Counted from the stretch's first letter, positions 17,393-25,409 are shown. The stretch: 64,000 nt of DNA from Armatimonadota bacterium (GCA_031081675.1 JAVHLZ010000002.1:73439-137438); one strand, 5' to 3'. Notes: generated by a model from the letters alone, not told the origin. A program made the numbers and translations.

Positions 17393-17941
17393 CTACCTGC
17401 CGCGGCCGCCGACCAGCAGCCGGGCTCTGGGGAAAGGCCAGTATATGAGCACGGCCTGCCCCACGATGAACTCCGACTTCAGGGGCCCGAACGCCCGGCT
17501 GTCCTCGCTGTTGTTGCGGTTGTCGCCCAGGACGAACACCGCGTCGTCGGGGATCACGACCGGACCGAAGCTGCCCTGCGGCCTGCCGTTGAGGTACGGC
17601 TCGTCGACCGGCGTCCCGTTGACGATCAGCCGGCCGTCGCGGATCTCCACCGCATCCCCCGGCAGCGCCACGATCCGCTTGATGTAGTTCCGCTGCGGGT
17701 TGAGAGGATAGCGCAGGACAATCACGTCTCCCCGATGGGGTCCGCGCAGGCGGTAGGAGATCTTGTCCACCAGGACGCGGTCGTGGGGGAGCAGGGTGGG
17801 TTCCATCGAGTACTGTTCCACCTGGAATGCCTGGGCCACCGACACCATGATCAGCTGCGCGAGGACGAAGGCGACCACCACCGTCCGGACGAACTCCCAG
17901 ACGCTCCGGCGGATCTTCCGCAATCCTTCCCGGCGGTCCAT
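17393..17941 (-). CDS. lepB: signal peptidase I
   Basis: Membrane serine protease that removes signal peptides from exported proteins; 182 residues. One N-terminal membrane helix (VWEFVRTVVVAFVLAQLIMV) anchors the enzyme. Catalytic Ser45 lies in EQYSMEPTL and catalytic Lys88 in NYIKRIVALPGD; the late GDNRNNSEDSRAFGPL box is intact. I chose the ATG at 17941; a longer frame upstream would add 57 basic residues with no counterpart in the family. It is convergent with the SRP RNA gene. Confidence 0.95.
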   Translation of the reverse strand: MDRREGLRKIRRSVWEFVRTVVVAFVLAQLIMVSVAQAFQVEQYSMEPTLLPHDRVLVDKISYRLRGPHRGDVIVLRYPLNPQRNYIKRIVALPGDAVEIRDGRLIVNGTPVDEPYLNGRPQGSFGPVVIPDDAVFVLGDNRNNSEDSRAFGPLKSEFIVGQAVLIYWPFPRARLLVGGRGR

Positions 17942-18050
17942 GGCGCCCTTTAGAATACCGCGAAGCGGCCCGCGCGTCAGCCCGCGTCCCCGCCGGGAAC
18001 GGAGCGGTCCCCTCCGCCGGCCGGCGTCCCGCCGCTTCATCGCAGCGATG

Positions 18051-18070
18051 AGGGTCTGACCCCAAAATTT
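18051..18070. repeat. dispersed GGGTCTGACCCC palindrome, copy 1
   Basis: AGGGTCTGACCCCAAAATTT lies upstream of lepB. The reverse-complement form, AATTTTGGGGTCAGACCC, recurs near 42163 and 44174, with a degenerate copy near 42112. The core GGGTC-W-GACCC is palindromic. Confidence 0.65.
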
Positions 18071-18221
18071 TCGCGGTCCGCGGCTATCTGATGGCAGACA
18101 CCGTATCCGCACGGCGTGTGCCTCGGATCACAGGAGGGCCGTGACCGGGGTCGTCGCCGGACTGGTCGCTTCCCGGTACAGTGGCCGTGCATCGCATTCA
18201 GAGGTCGTGAGGAGGACGGGA

Positions 18222-18422
18222 ATGCACGGGCCATATGGTCTGAACAACATCGCCGATCAGCTCCACCAGGACGCGCAGGCGGCGGCCGACCGCCACCGAC
18301 TGGCCATGGAGGCAGAGGCCGAGGGCGCCCGGGCGGCCGCCGCCAGATACGAGGGCTTGCGCAGGTTGGTGTCTCAGCTGACGGTGGCCGCCCGGTGGGC
18401 CGTCCGGACAGTTCTGGGGTAG
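18222..18422 (+). CDS. small protein of unknown function
   Basis: A 66-residue ORF starting at an ATG behind a strong GTGAGGAGG ribosome binding site. The protein is Ala- and Arg-rich, begins MHGPYGLNNIADQLHQDAQ, and is mostly predicted helix (AEAEGARAAAARYEGL). No family was recognised. A second small ORF with an equally good ribosome binding site follows after 11 bases, which supports both being real. Confidence 0.5.
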   Translation: MHGPYGLNNIADQLHQDAQAAADRHRLAMEAEAEGARAAAARYEGLRRLVSQLTVAARWAVRTVLG

Positions 18423-18433
18423 ACCGAGGAGGG

Positions 18434-18652
18434 ATGACCGTGAATCCGGGGCGGGTAGCGGCCAGGGAATTCCGTTGCGCGTTGGCCGAGCTGTGGCGGG
18501 TGGCCGATTACGCCGCTGAGGCGGAACGGATCTTCCGCAGGCTGCGCGCCGCCGGCGGCGCGTCCGGAGGGGAGGAGAGGTCCGCCACTTACGGGAGGCC
18601 CGACTTCAGGGGGCAGTCCACTGCCGCAGTCGTGAGGGATCCGGCAGGATGA
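18434..18652 (+). CDS. small protein of unknown function
   Basis: A 72-residue ORF starting at the ATG behind GAGGAGGG. It begins MTVNPGRVAAREFRCALAEL and is helical for about 45 residues; the tail after RAAGGASGG looks disordered. It overlaps the 3' end of the convergent Crp-type gene by 47 bases, so its last residues may be fortuitous. No family recognised. Confidence 0.42.
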   Translation: MTVNPGRVAAREFRCALAELWRVADYAAEAERIFRRLRAAGGASGGEERSATYGRPDFRGQSTAAVVRDPAG

Positions 18653-19349
18653 TCCTCTTCCCCCGCAGATCCACCAGGCCCTGAGCCCGAAGCATGCCGA
18701 GGGCGCGGTTCACCCGCTCGCGGGTCGCCCCCACCATCGTAGCCAGGTCCGTCTGGGTCAGGTCCAGATCGATCTCCACCCCGTCCCGGCGGACTCCGTA
18801 GCGGTCGGCCATCTCCAGCAGCGTGCGCGCCAGCCGGGCGCGGATGTCCAGGAACGCCAGGCTCTCGGCGTACTCGGTCACGTGGCGGAGCCGGCTGCTC
18901 AACAGTTCCACCAGGGCGGCCGCGAGCGAAGGCGTGGTGCGGAGATGACGGAGGAATTCCTCCCGGCCGAGGGTGAGGACCACCGTGTCCTCCAGGGCTT
19001 CCGCGCTGGCGGACCGCGGGCGGCCGTCCAGCAGGGCCAGCTCTCCGAAAACGTCCCCGGGCCCGGCGATCTCCACCGTGAGCTCCTCCCCGCCCGGCGC
19101 CGGCAGAAAGATGCGCACGCGGCCGGACTCGACGATGTACAGGGCGTCGCCGGCCTGGTCCTTGTGGAACAGCATCGTCCCCCGGGAGAAGCTGCGGCGC
19201 CGCAACTGCTGGACCAGCCCCGTCAGCAGGTCGTCCCCCAGGGAGGCGAACAGGCCCACCCGTCTGAGCGCGTTCAGGTCCGCAGGCATCGTGGGGATGG
19301 CGTTCGGGGCATCCGGTTGAACTCCTCCGGTCCGGATGGCGCTTCGCAT
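18606..19349 (-). CDS. Crp/Fnr-family transcriptional regulator
   Basis: A 247-residue regulator with a cyclic-nucleotide-binding-like domain (residues about 30-145, FSRGTMLFHKDQAGDALYIV, then FGELALLDGRPRSASAEA) and a C-terminal winged helix (DLTQTDLATMVGATRERVNR). There are no Fnr-type cysteines at the N-terminus, so cAMP or another small ligand is more likely than an Fe-S cluster. The ATG at 19349 has GGGGGAGG five bases upstream; an internal ATG at 19289 is a weaker choice. Targets are unknown. Confidence 0.88.
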   Translation of the reverse strand: MRSAIRTGGVQPDAPNAIPTMPADLNALRRVGLFASLGDDLLTGLVQQLRRRSFSRGTMLFHKDQAGDALYIVESGRVRIFLPAPGGEELTVEIAGPGDVFGELALLDGRPRSASAEALEDTVVLTLGREEFLRHLRTTPSLAAALVELLSSRLRHVTEYAESLAFLDIRARLARTLLEMADRYGVRRDGVEIDLDLTQTDLATMVGATRERVNRALGMLRAQGLVDLRGKRIILPDPSRLRQWTAP

Positions 19350-19404
19350 CCAGCCTCCCCCGCACCCCCCTCCGCCTCGTGGGTGCCAGACGGCGGCTCC
19401 TTGA

Positions 19405-19496
19405 TGGCGGTGGGGGTGGGATTTGAACCCACGAGGCGGTGTTAGCCGCCTACGCGCTCTCCAGGCGCGCCGGATCAGCCACTCCCGCACCCCACC
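19405..19496 (-). tRNA. tRNA-Ser (GGA anticodon)
   Basis: Folds as a class II tRNA with a long variable arm. Acceptor GGTGGGG pairs with CCCCACC; discriminator G and encoded CCA are present. Anticodon loop CTGGAGA gives GGA at 19462-19460, and the T arm is GTGGGTTCAAATCCCAC. Confidence 0.95.
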
Positions 19497-19504
19497 GCGA
19501 GTAG

Positions 19505-19510
19505 ATGATA
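19505..19510 (-). promoter_or_regulatory. -10 box of tRNA-Ser(GGA)
   Basis: TATCAT on the minus strand, eight bases before the tRNA 5' end. The other four tRNA genes have similar boxes at the same distance or close to it. Confidence 0.5.
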
Positions 19511-19632
19511 GGCGCGGCCCGCGGGGAGTGTCAAACGACGCCCGGGGTTCGTGATGTGCCCGTTACACGCGGCGGATACAGGTAGGCCATCATGCGGGCT
19601 GGCCGTTTCCGGCCTCGGGGAGGGGTCAGGGC

Positions 19633-20055
19633 ATGTGGATGCGGCGGGTTGCGCTCTTCGCAGTGCTGGCGGCGCTGGTGCTGGCGGTCGCACCGGCGCA
19701 GGCGCAGTCCCGGCGGGTCATTGAGATCCGGATGCGGTCGTATATGTTCGTGCCGAGCCTGATCACGGTCACCCAGGGCGAGACCGTCGTTCTGGTCCTC
19801 ATCAACGACGACCCCGACGGGCGCACCCACAGCTTCGCGGCTCGCTGGCTGGTGGGAAAGCAGGTCAATTTCCGCGGCACCCTGTTCCGCGAAGGGGTCG
19901 ACGACGAGCGCCGTTTCTTCGCGGTGGCTCCCGGCCAGCAGGCCGAGATCGAGTTCGTGGCCGACCAGGTGGGGTCATTCCCCTTCGTGTGCGGCGTCTT
20001 CGACCACGGGGCGCGCGGGCAGGCTGGTGCGGTGAACGTGCTCCCCCGTCCGTGA
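19633..20055 (+). CDS. secreted cupredoxin-domain protein
   Basis: A 140-residue protein with a Sec signal peptide (residues 1-25, ending APAQAQ) and one cupredoxin fold. Candidate copper ligands are H66 in GRTHSF, C120 and H125 in FVCGVFDH. The position where most cupredoxins have an axial Met is Q130, as in stellacyanin-type sites. It probably carries electrons or copper outside the membrane. It stands alone, divergent from tRNA-Ser. Confidence 0.75.
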   Translation: MWMRRVALFAVLAALVLAVAPAQAQSRRVIEIRMRSYMFVPSLITVTQGETVVLVLINDDPDGRTHSFAARWLVGKQVNFRGTLFREGVDDERRFFAVAPGQQAEIEFVADQVGSFPFVCGVFDHGARGQAGAVNVLPRP

Positions 20056-20180
20056 GAAGGCATTGAGGGTGCGGCCGGGGACCATGTCCTGGCGGGGGAA
20101 CCCGTCCCCCACTTCTGAGGGGCCCCGCCGGAATGCCCCGGCCGCCTGTCTTTTCGGTCGCGGCGCGGGCGGAGCCCGCC

Positions 20181-20489
20181 TCAATACGCCGGCGGGGCGT
20201 AGACGTTGACGGTCACCAGAGGCTCAGGTCCCGTGCCCCGGATCTCGTGGGCCTCCCCCGCCTCGATGAGCAGCAGGGTCCCGGGCGTCAGACGAATTCT
20301 GCGGCCCTCCACGATGGCCAGCCCCGTTCCCGAGATCACGTACAGCCACTGATCCTCGTGCGGGTGGCGGTTGTCGGTTCCTCCGGTCGTCTGGCCGGGA
20401 CGCAGGACCATGGTGGCCGCCTGCGATCGGGGGGTGCCGGCCACGATTCGGAAGAACCCCCTGGCGCCTGCAACCTTCACGGCTTTCAC
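20181..20489 (-). CDS. single-domain cupin protein
   Basis: A 102-residue small cupin. Motif 1 appears as TDNRHPHEDQWLYVISG with two His and a Glu as metal ligands, motif 2 as PGTLLLIEAGEAHEIRG. Reaction unknown. Monocistronic between the cupredoxin gene (convergent) and tRNA-Ser(CGA). Confidence 0.8.
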   Translation of the reverse strand: MKAVKVAGARGFFRIVAGTPRSQAATMVLRPGQTTGGTDNRHPHEDQWLYVISGTGLAIVEGRRIRLTPGTLLLIEAGEAHEIRGTGPEPLVTVNVYAPPAY

Positions 20490-20590
20490 GGCGTCGCCCT
20501 CGCCTCCGGCCGACGGTCCGAAAGGAAGTGTGCCTGGGCGTTACAGTCATGCGGACCCCGGGGAGGGTGTTCGCGCTTTCAACCGGCATC

Positions 20591-20680
20591 TGGCGGAGGG
20601 GGTGGGACTCGAACCCACAAGGGGCTTGCGCCCCGCCGGTTTTCGAGACCGGTCCCTTAGCCAGTTCGGGGCACCCCTCC
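20591..20680 (-). tRNA. tRNA-Ser (CGA anticodon)
   Basis: Class II tRNA with acceptor GGAGGGG/CCCCTCC, encoded CCA, and anticodon loop CTCGAAA (anticodon CGA at 20645-20643). The variable arm is GCGGGGCGCAAGCCCCTT, and the T arm GTGGGTTCGAGTCCCAC. Confidence 0.95.
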
Positions 20681-20690
20681 TGCCTCCCTG

Positions 20691-20696
20691 ATTATA
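20691..20696 (-). promoter_or_regulatory. -10 box of tRNA-Ser(CGA)
   Basis: A perfect TATAAT on the minus strand, ten bases before the tRNA 5' end. Confidence 0.6.
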
Positions 20697-20746
20697 GGAC
20701 AGATGGGGATCGGGCGCAGGAGCGGTCTGGACCGCGGGGGCCGGGA

Positions 20747-22081
20747 TTACTTTCCGTCGTCGGGCGGGCGTCCCCCGCCCGGGGCGGAGCCAACGGCCAT
20801 GGACAGGTACTCTGCAGCCGCCGCGTGGTCTCCTCGCTCCCTGAGGAGCATCCCCAGTTCCCGGGCGGTCTCGCCCAGTTCAGCCGTCAGCCGCAGGCGC
20901 CCGAACAGGTCCACCGCCTGTCGAAGGTGGTCGACCGCCGCCTTCCACCTGCGCTGGGCCTTCGCCACCCGCCCCAGGGTAGCCAGGCATCGAGCGCGCT
21001 GGGCGGCATCCTTGTGGGCCTCGGCCAGGGCCAGAGCCTCCCGGGCGTGTCGGTGGGCCTCGGTGACCTTCCCCATGCGGATCAGCACCCGGGCCAGGTC
21101 ATCCAGGACCGCCGCGCGGGTGCGGGCATCGCCCGTCCGTTCTGCCGCCGCGCGGGCGTGCGAGAGGATCTGGTGGGCCTCCTGGACTTCGCCCACCTCG
21201 GCCAGCAGGCGTCCGAGCAGTTGCAGGGCAGACGCGTGGGCGGCGCCATCCTCGACGGGAAGCAGGACCTCGCGGGCGGCGCGCAGGGCGGCCAGAGCCT
21301 GCGGCTGACGTCCGCCGGCCAGGTGCAGCCGGGCCAGGGCCAGATGGGCCCGCCCCAGTATCACCGGCAGGTCCTGGCGCCGGGCCACCTGGATCACCTC
21401 TTCGAAAATCCGCTGGGCGCGCCCGGGGCGGCCTCGCCGGCCCAGGACCTCCCCGTAGCTGAGCAAGGCCTCGCACCCTTCCAGCGAGCGGAGCGTGCGC
21501 GTGGTCCGGAAGGCCGCCAGCGCGTCTTCGAGGTTCTGGCGAGCCGCATCTTCGTCGCCCCGGCCCAGGCTCAGGGACGCCAGCCTGGACAGGATCCGGG
21601 GCTCGTAACGCGTGAGGGCCCGGCGGCGGACCCAGGCCAACCCCTCCCGGAGGATCCGCTCGGCGTCCCGGGGGCGTCCCTGGGTCGCGGCCACGTCCGC
21701 CCGGGCCAGCAGCAGTTCGGCCTGCAGGTCCGGGGTCTCGCCGGCCAGGGCCTCGGCCGCCACCAGCAGGCGTTCCGCCTGGGCCGGCGCCGTCGCGGCC
21801 GACCGGGCCAGGGCCAGCAGGTTGAGGGTAGTCTCCCGGGGGAGCTGCGAGGGGTCCAGCACCAGCAGAGCCAGGGACGTCTGCAGCCGGTCTGCGAGGG
21901 CCACCAGGGTGGAGACCGAGGGATACGTGCGCCCCGACTCCAGGAGGCTGATGAAGCTCTTGGTGAGGTTGGGCCGGGCGATGTCGGTCTGGGTCAGGCC
22001 GCTCACGCGGCGGGCCAGCCGGATGCGACTGCCCAGCCTTTTCAGCCACTGAGGAGCCCGGGGTCCGCGTGGGTCCGTCAT
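20747..22081 (-). CDS. XRE-type HTH regulator with TPR repeats
   Basis: A 444-residue protein. An N-terminal Cro/C1-type helix-turn-helix (residues about 15-70, RIRLARRVSGLTQTDIARPN, SLLESGRTYPSVSTLVALAD) is followed by about nine tetratricopeptide repeats rich in Ala, Leu and Arg. Such HTH-TPR proteins respond to peptides or other ligands in the TPR superhelix; the ligand here is unknown. It is divergent from the AsnRS-like gene, with about 210 bases between the two starts. I chose the ATG at 22081; no strong ribosome binding site is seen. Confidence 0.83.
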   Translation of the reverse strand: MTDPRGPRAPQWLKRLGSRIRLARRVSGLTQTDIARPNLTKSFISLLESGRTYPSVSTLVALADRLQTSLALLVLDPSQLPRETTLNLLALARSAATAPAQAERLLVAAEALAGETPDLQAELLLARADVAATQGRPRDAERILREGLAWVRRRALTRYEPRILSRLASLSLGRGDEDAARQNLEDALAAFRTTRTLRSLEGCEALLSYGEVLGRRGRPGRAQRIFEEVIQVARRQDLPVILGRAHLALARLHLAGGRQPQALAALRAAREVLLPVEDGAAHASALQLLGRLLAEVGEVQEAHQILSHARAAAERTGDARTRAAVLDDLARVLIRMGKVTEAHRHAREALALAEAHKDAAQRARCLATLGRVAKAQRRWKAAVDHLRQAVDLFGRLRLTAELGETARELGMLLRERGDHAAAAEYLSMAVGSAPGGGRPPDDGK

Positions 22082-22203
22082 GATGAGATGGCGTTTCTGC
22101 GCCGGATATCGCGCCCCTGCTCCTGTGCGGGCAAGGTCAAGCATCCCGCATCTTTTTGTCCACCGCCGGGATGTGAAGTTGCGCAAAGAACAACCTCGCT
22201 ATC

Positions 22204-22233
22204 TTGACCGGGCGCCGGGGAGTGTGTTAGGGT
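22204..22233 (+). promoter_or_regulatory. candidate promoter upstream of the PyrR-like leader
   Basis: TTGACC at 22204-22209, then 18 bases, then TAGGGT at 22228-22233. The spacing is acceptable but the -10 box is weak. It would start a leader of about 55 bases that contains the hairpin. Confidence 0.35.
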
Positions 22234-22248
22234 GTGCCGCAAAGACGG

Positions 22249-22284
22249 CTCCTTTAAATCCCGTCCGGTGAGGCGGGTAAGGAG
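22249..22284 (+). promoter_or_regulatory. PyrR-binding-type RNA hairpin that sequesters the ribosome binding site
   Basis: The lower stem pairs CTCCTT (22249-22254) with AAGGAG (22279-22284), which is the Shine-Dalgarno sequence of the next gene. An AT-rich internal loop separates it from an upper stem CCCGTC/GGCGGG (22260-22265 and 22272-22277) capped by the hexaloop CGGTGA. The segment TCCGGTGAGGC fits the published PyrR-binding consensus (TCC-N-G-N-GAGGY). In other bacteria UMP-bound PyrR stabilises this loop; here that would block translation start. Such elements normally precede pyrimidine genes. Confidence 0.78.
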
Positions 22285-22293
22285 GTGGCAGAG

Positions 22294-23292
22294 ATGAGCC
22301 TTTCGGCCGGCCCGGCGCTGGAGCGCCCGGGCCTTTCGGTTGCCCCCCGCGGTGTGCCCCCCGAGGATCCTGTGGCTCTGGTCCTGCTGCGGGCTGATGT
22401 GATGCGCGCAGTGCGCGACGTCCTGACTTCCCAGGGATTCGTGGAGCTGGATACCCCCGAGATCACCGCCGGCACCGGAGCCTGCGAGAGCGTGCCCACG
22501 GTGTTCGGCCTGGACTTTCTGGGCCGGCGGATGTTCCTGCGCCAGACGGCCCAGCTGGACCTGGAGGTGGCCCTGGTGCGCTGGGGGATCCCCCGCGTGT
22601 ACACCGTGGGGCGGTCGTTCCGGGCCGAACCCCGCGCCGACGGCCGGCATCTGTGCGAGTTCACCCTGGTGGAGGCGGAGGCCCGGGAGTGGGACCTGGA
22701 TGCGCTGGTCGCCCACCAGCAGGATCTGGTGCGGGCGGTCATCACCGCCGTCTGCGACCACCCGCTGCTGCCCCCCGGGCGCGGGGACGCCCTGGCGGCC
22801 GACCTGCAGCGCCTGACGGTGATCACCTACGACGAGGCCGTCTCCCTGCTGGGGAAGGCCTGGGGAGAGGACCTGACCGCCGCCGACGAGGCGGCCCTGA
22901 CGGCCCGGTTCGGCATCACCTGGGTCGTCCGGTATCCCGCCCCGATCAAGTTCTTCAACATGCACGATACCCGGGCCAACGGCGGGCTGACCGTGGACTG
23001 CTGCGATGTGCTGCTGCCGCTGGCGGGGGAGACGTTCGGGTCGTCGGTCCGCGAGCACGACCCCCAGCGCCTGCGGGACAAGCTGTACGGCAGTCCCATG
23101 TACGCCCAGCTCCTCGCCGCCGGCGGGCAGCCGGACGTCTTCGAGCCCTACCTGGCGCTGTTCGACGGACAGCCTCAGCGGCGGGCGGGCTACGGGCTGG
23201 GGTTTGACCGCCTGATGCAGTACCTGCTGGGCGTCCCGGACGTGCGCACCGCCATTCCCTTCCCGGTGGACGCCACCTACGGGCAGAGGTGA
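22294..23292 (+). CDS. asparaginyl-tRNA-synthetase-like asparagine synthetase (AS-AR type)
   Basis: A 332-residue class II aminoacyl-tRNA synthetase catalytic core without the N-terminal anticodon-binding OB domain. Motif 2 reads TVGRSFRAEPRADGRHLCEF and motif 3 GYGLGFDRLMQYLLGVPDVR, the aspartate/asparagine-type signature. Stand-alone paralogs of this kind in Pyrococcus make asparagine from aspartate, so asparagine synthesis is the likeliest role; another aspartyl-adenylate-using ligase is possible. The ATG at 22294 is preceded by AAGGAGGTG, which the upstream hairpin can mask. Monocistronic. Confidence 0.72.
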   Translation: MSLSAGPALERPGLSVAPRGVPPEDPVALVLLRADVMRAVRDVLTSQGFVELDTPEITAGTGACESVPTVFGLDFLGRRMFLRQTAQLDLEVALVRWGIPRVYTVGRSFRAEPRADGRHLCEFTLVEAEAREWDLDALVAHQQDLVRAVITAVCDHPLLPPGRGDALAADLQRLTVITYDEAVSLLGKAWGEDLTAADEAALTARFGITWVVRYPAPIKFFNMHDTRANGGLTVDCCDVLLPLAGETFGSSVREHDPQRLRDKLYGSPMYAQLLAAGGQPDVFEPYLALFDGQPQRRAGYGLGFDRLMQYLLGVPDVRTAIPFPVDATYGQR

Positions 23293-23455
23293 CGGGCCGC
23301 TCATCGCGTGGGGGCGACGTCTGAGGTCGCCCGGAGAAGGGGAATGCAGCCGCTGAGAGTTTGCGGCCGCTCCCGGGGGGACGGTGCCGCCGTTGCCTGT
23401 TCCCTTCTTGTCACGCTTTCCACACCCCCGGAGCACTCATCTCGACCGAGGATGG

Positions 23456-24190
23456 CTAACGGTTGCGCGGGATCGGGTGCGGGGGAACGCCTTCTCGCGC
23501 CCGTCGTCTATCCAGGTAGGCCCGGAGTCTCCCCAGGCTGTTCTGCCAATTGCTCTGCACTTCCCGCGCGGCCGCTGAGATATCCCTCGCCCGCAGGGCC
23601 TGCAGGATCCGTCTGTGTTCCTCCACCGAGGCTTCAGCCACCAAAGTACCGCCGAAGTACAGGACTTCCACACGGCGAATCTTCGCCTTCAACCACTCCA
23701 GGGTCTGCCTCAGTTCCGGATGGTCTGCCCGATGGATGAAAACTGCGTGGAACTCCTGGTCCGCCATGGAGGCCCCCACGGGATCTCGGCGGGCCAGCGC
23801 GCGGCGTAGCGAGGCGTTGGCTTCGTCCATGGCCTTGAGGTCGTCAGCAGTCAGGTGGGGCGCCGCCAGCCGTACGGCCAGCGCCTCCAGGGTCCACACC
23901 ATGGGGTAGATCCGTTCCGCCTCAGGGATGTCTATGGGAGCTACGCGGGTCCAACGGTTGGCTGCGGTGTGGATCAACCCCTCGTCTTCCAGCCGGCGCA
24001 CGGCCTCACGCAGCGGTGTCCGGCTGACCCCAAGACGAGCGGCCAGCTCGACGTCCCGGATGGTTTCGTTCGGCCGGAGAGTCCCATCGAGGATCCACGT
24101 CTTAAGCGTTGCATAGACGCGCTCCCGGATCAGCTGCCGTTCGATGCGAGGAACCCGGGGAGGGAGGGGCACGGATTCACCATCCGGCAC
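23456..24190 (-). CDS. GntR-family transcriptional regulator (FCD type)
   Basis: A 244-residue regulator with a winged helix at the N-terminus (YATLKTWILDGTLRPNETIR, LGVSRTPLREAVRRLEDEGL) and an all-helical ligand domain with the FCD-type acidic and His residues (EFHAVFIHRADHPEL). Members bind carboxylates and other metabolites. It is divergent from the dehydrogenase gene that opens the 24-33 kb cluster and is the natural candidate for its local regulator. Confidence 0.87.
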   Translation of the reverse strand: MPDGESVPLPPRVPRIERQLIRERVYATLKTWILDGTLRPNETIRDVELAARLGVSRTPLREAVRRLEDEGLIHTAANRWTRVAPIDIPEAERIYPMVWTLEALAVRLAAPHLTADDLKAMDEANASLRRALARRDPVGASMADQEFHAVFIHRADHPELRQTLEWLKAKIRRVEVLYFGGTLVAEASVEEHRRILQALRARDISAAAREVQSNWQNSLGRLRAYLDRRRAREGVPPHPIPRNR

Positions 24191-24210
24191 TGGTCGTGAA
24201 ACGTGACATC

Positions 24211-24220
24211 TGATATACTA
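24211..24220. promoter_or_regulatory. candidate operator/promoter between gntR and the dehydrogenase gene
   Basis: TGATATACTA is an AT-rich imperfect palindrome of the TNRTATAYNA kind often bound by GntR/FCD proteins. It contains TATACT, a possible -10 box for the rightward genes. Evidence is position and pattern only. Confidence 0.35.
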
Positions 24221-24341
24221 AACCCATCTATGCGGGTTCGCAAGGGCCTTCGCTTTGGCCGGGGGTTACGGGCAGGCGACGCACCGCACGAGGAGTCGGG
24301 GAGGCCGGGTAAGCGGTCAGCGGTAGAGGAGGGGAATCCAG

Positions 24342-25409
24342 GTGAGCACGCCGCCCACGTCCACCGCCACCATGCGGGCGTGTGTCTACTATCAGTATGG
24401 CGGGCCCGAGGTCCTGGTCTCTGCGGAGGTTCCCCGCCCGGTCCCCGGACCCGGGCAGGCCCTCGTGCGCGTCCGGGCAGCGGGGGTTAATGCCTTCGAT
24501 CTCATGGCCCGCTCCGGCCGCTACCGCCCTAACCCAGGATTTCCCCACATCCTGGGGGCGGATTTCGCCGGAGAGGTGGCGGAGGTGGGTCCGGACGCTC
24601 CATCCGCAGTCCGGCCGGGCCAGCGTGTGACTGCCTGGTGGGTCGTTTCCTGCCAGCAGTGTGAGCAGTGTCTCAGCGGCCATCCCAACAGGTGCGCTCT
24701 CAACTACAGGTACCTGGGAGCCCACCTGCCGGGGGCGTACGCTGAGTATGTTCTGGTCCCTGCGGGCAATCTCATTCCTCTTCCCGAGGATCTGACCTGG
24801 GAGGAGGGAGCGGCTATCCCCACCGTCTTCGGAACTGCCTGGCACATGCTCGTGAGCAGAGCTAACGTGCGGCCAGGGGAAATCGTTCTGGTTCACGCGG
24901 CCAGTGCGGGGGTGAGCACGGCGGCCATACAGATCGCCAAGCTCGTGGGTGCGACCGTTTTTGCCACAAGTAGTGAGGACTGGAAGCTGGACCGGGCCCG
25001 AGCCCTGGGAGCGGACGTCACCATCAACTACGCCACACACGATTTTCAGCAGGAGGTCATGCGCCTTACCAACAAGCGTGGGGTGGACGTGGTCGTGGAG
25101 CACGTCGGCGGAGAGGTATGGGAGAAGTCCATTCGCAGTCTGACCCGCGGGGGGCGGCTGGTCACCACGGGAGGTACGGCAGGTTACGACGTGACCATGA
25201 ACATCGCCTACGTGTTCCATAAGGAACTGACTATCCTCGGCTCCAACAGCGCCACCAAACGGGAGCTAGAGGTCATGATGCCCCTCTTCCGTGCTGGTCG
25301 GCTGAAGCCGGTGGTAGATCGCGTCTTTCCTTTGGAGGAAGCTGCCGCAGCGCACCGGTACATGGAGTCTCGAGCCCACTTTGGGAAGGTGGTGTTGCGC
25401 GTGCCCTAG
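24342..25409 (+). CDS. zinc-binding alcohol dehydrogenase / quinone oxidoreductase family protein
   Basis: A 355-residue medium-chain dehydrogenase. The GroES-like catalytic domain keeps the structural zinc lobe (C104, C107, C110, C118), but the usual catalytic Cys and His are absent: VNAFDLMARSG and ILGADFAGEV stand in their places. The NAD(P)-binding domain follows with VHAASAGVSTAAIQIAKLVG. Probably an NADPH-dependent reductase of an enone or quinone. GTG start behind GAGGAGGGG. First gene of the 24-33 kb cluster, possibly co-regulated by the divergent GntR protein. Confidence 0.85.
   Translation: MSTPPTSTATMRACVYYQYGGPEVLVSAEVPRPVPGPGQALVRVRAAGVNAFDLMARSGRYRPNPGFPHILGADFAGEVAEVGPDAPSAVRPGQRVTAWWVVSCQQCEQCLSGHPNRCALNYRYLGAHLPGAYAEYVLVPAGNLIPLPEDLTWEEGAAIPTVFGTAWHMLVSRANVRPGEIVLVHAASAGVSTAAIQIAKLVGATVFATSSEDWKLDRARALGADVTINYATHDFQQEVMRLTNKRGVDVVVEHVGGEVWEKSIRSLTRGGRLVTTGGTAGYDVTMNIAYVFHKELTILGSNSATKRELEVMMPLFRAGRLKPVVDRVFPLEEAAAAHRYMESRAHFGKVVLRVP

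Noticed and set aside
17942..18112. N-terminal extension of LepB
   Set aside because: It would add 57 residues read through the dispersed repeat; LepB proteins start just before the membrane helix.
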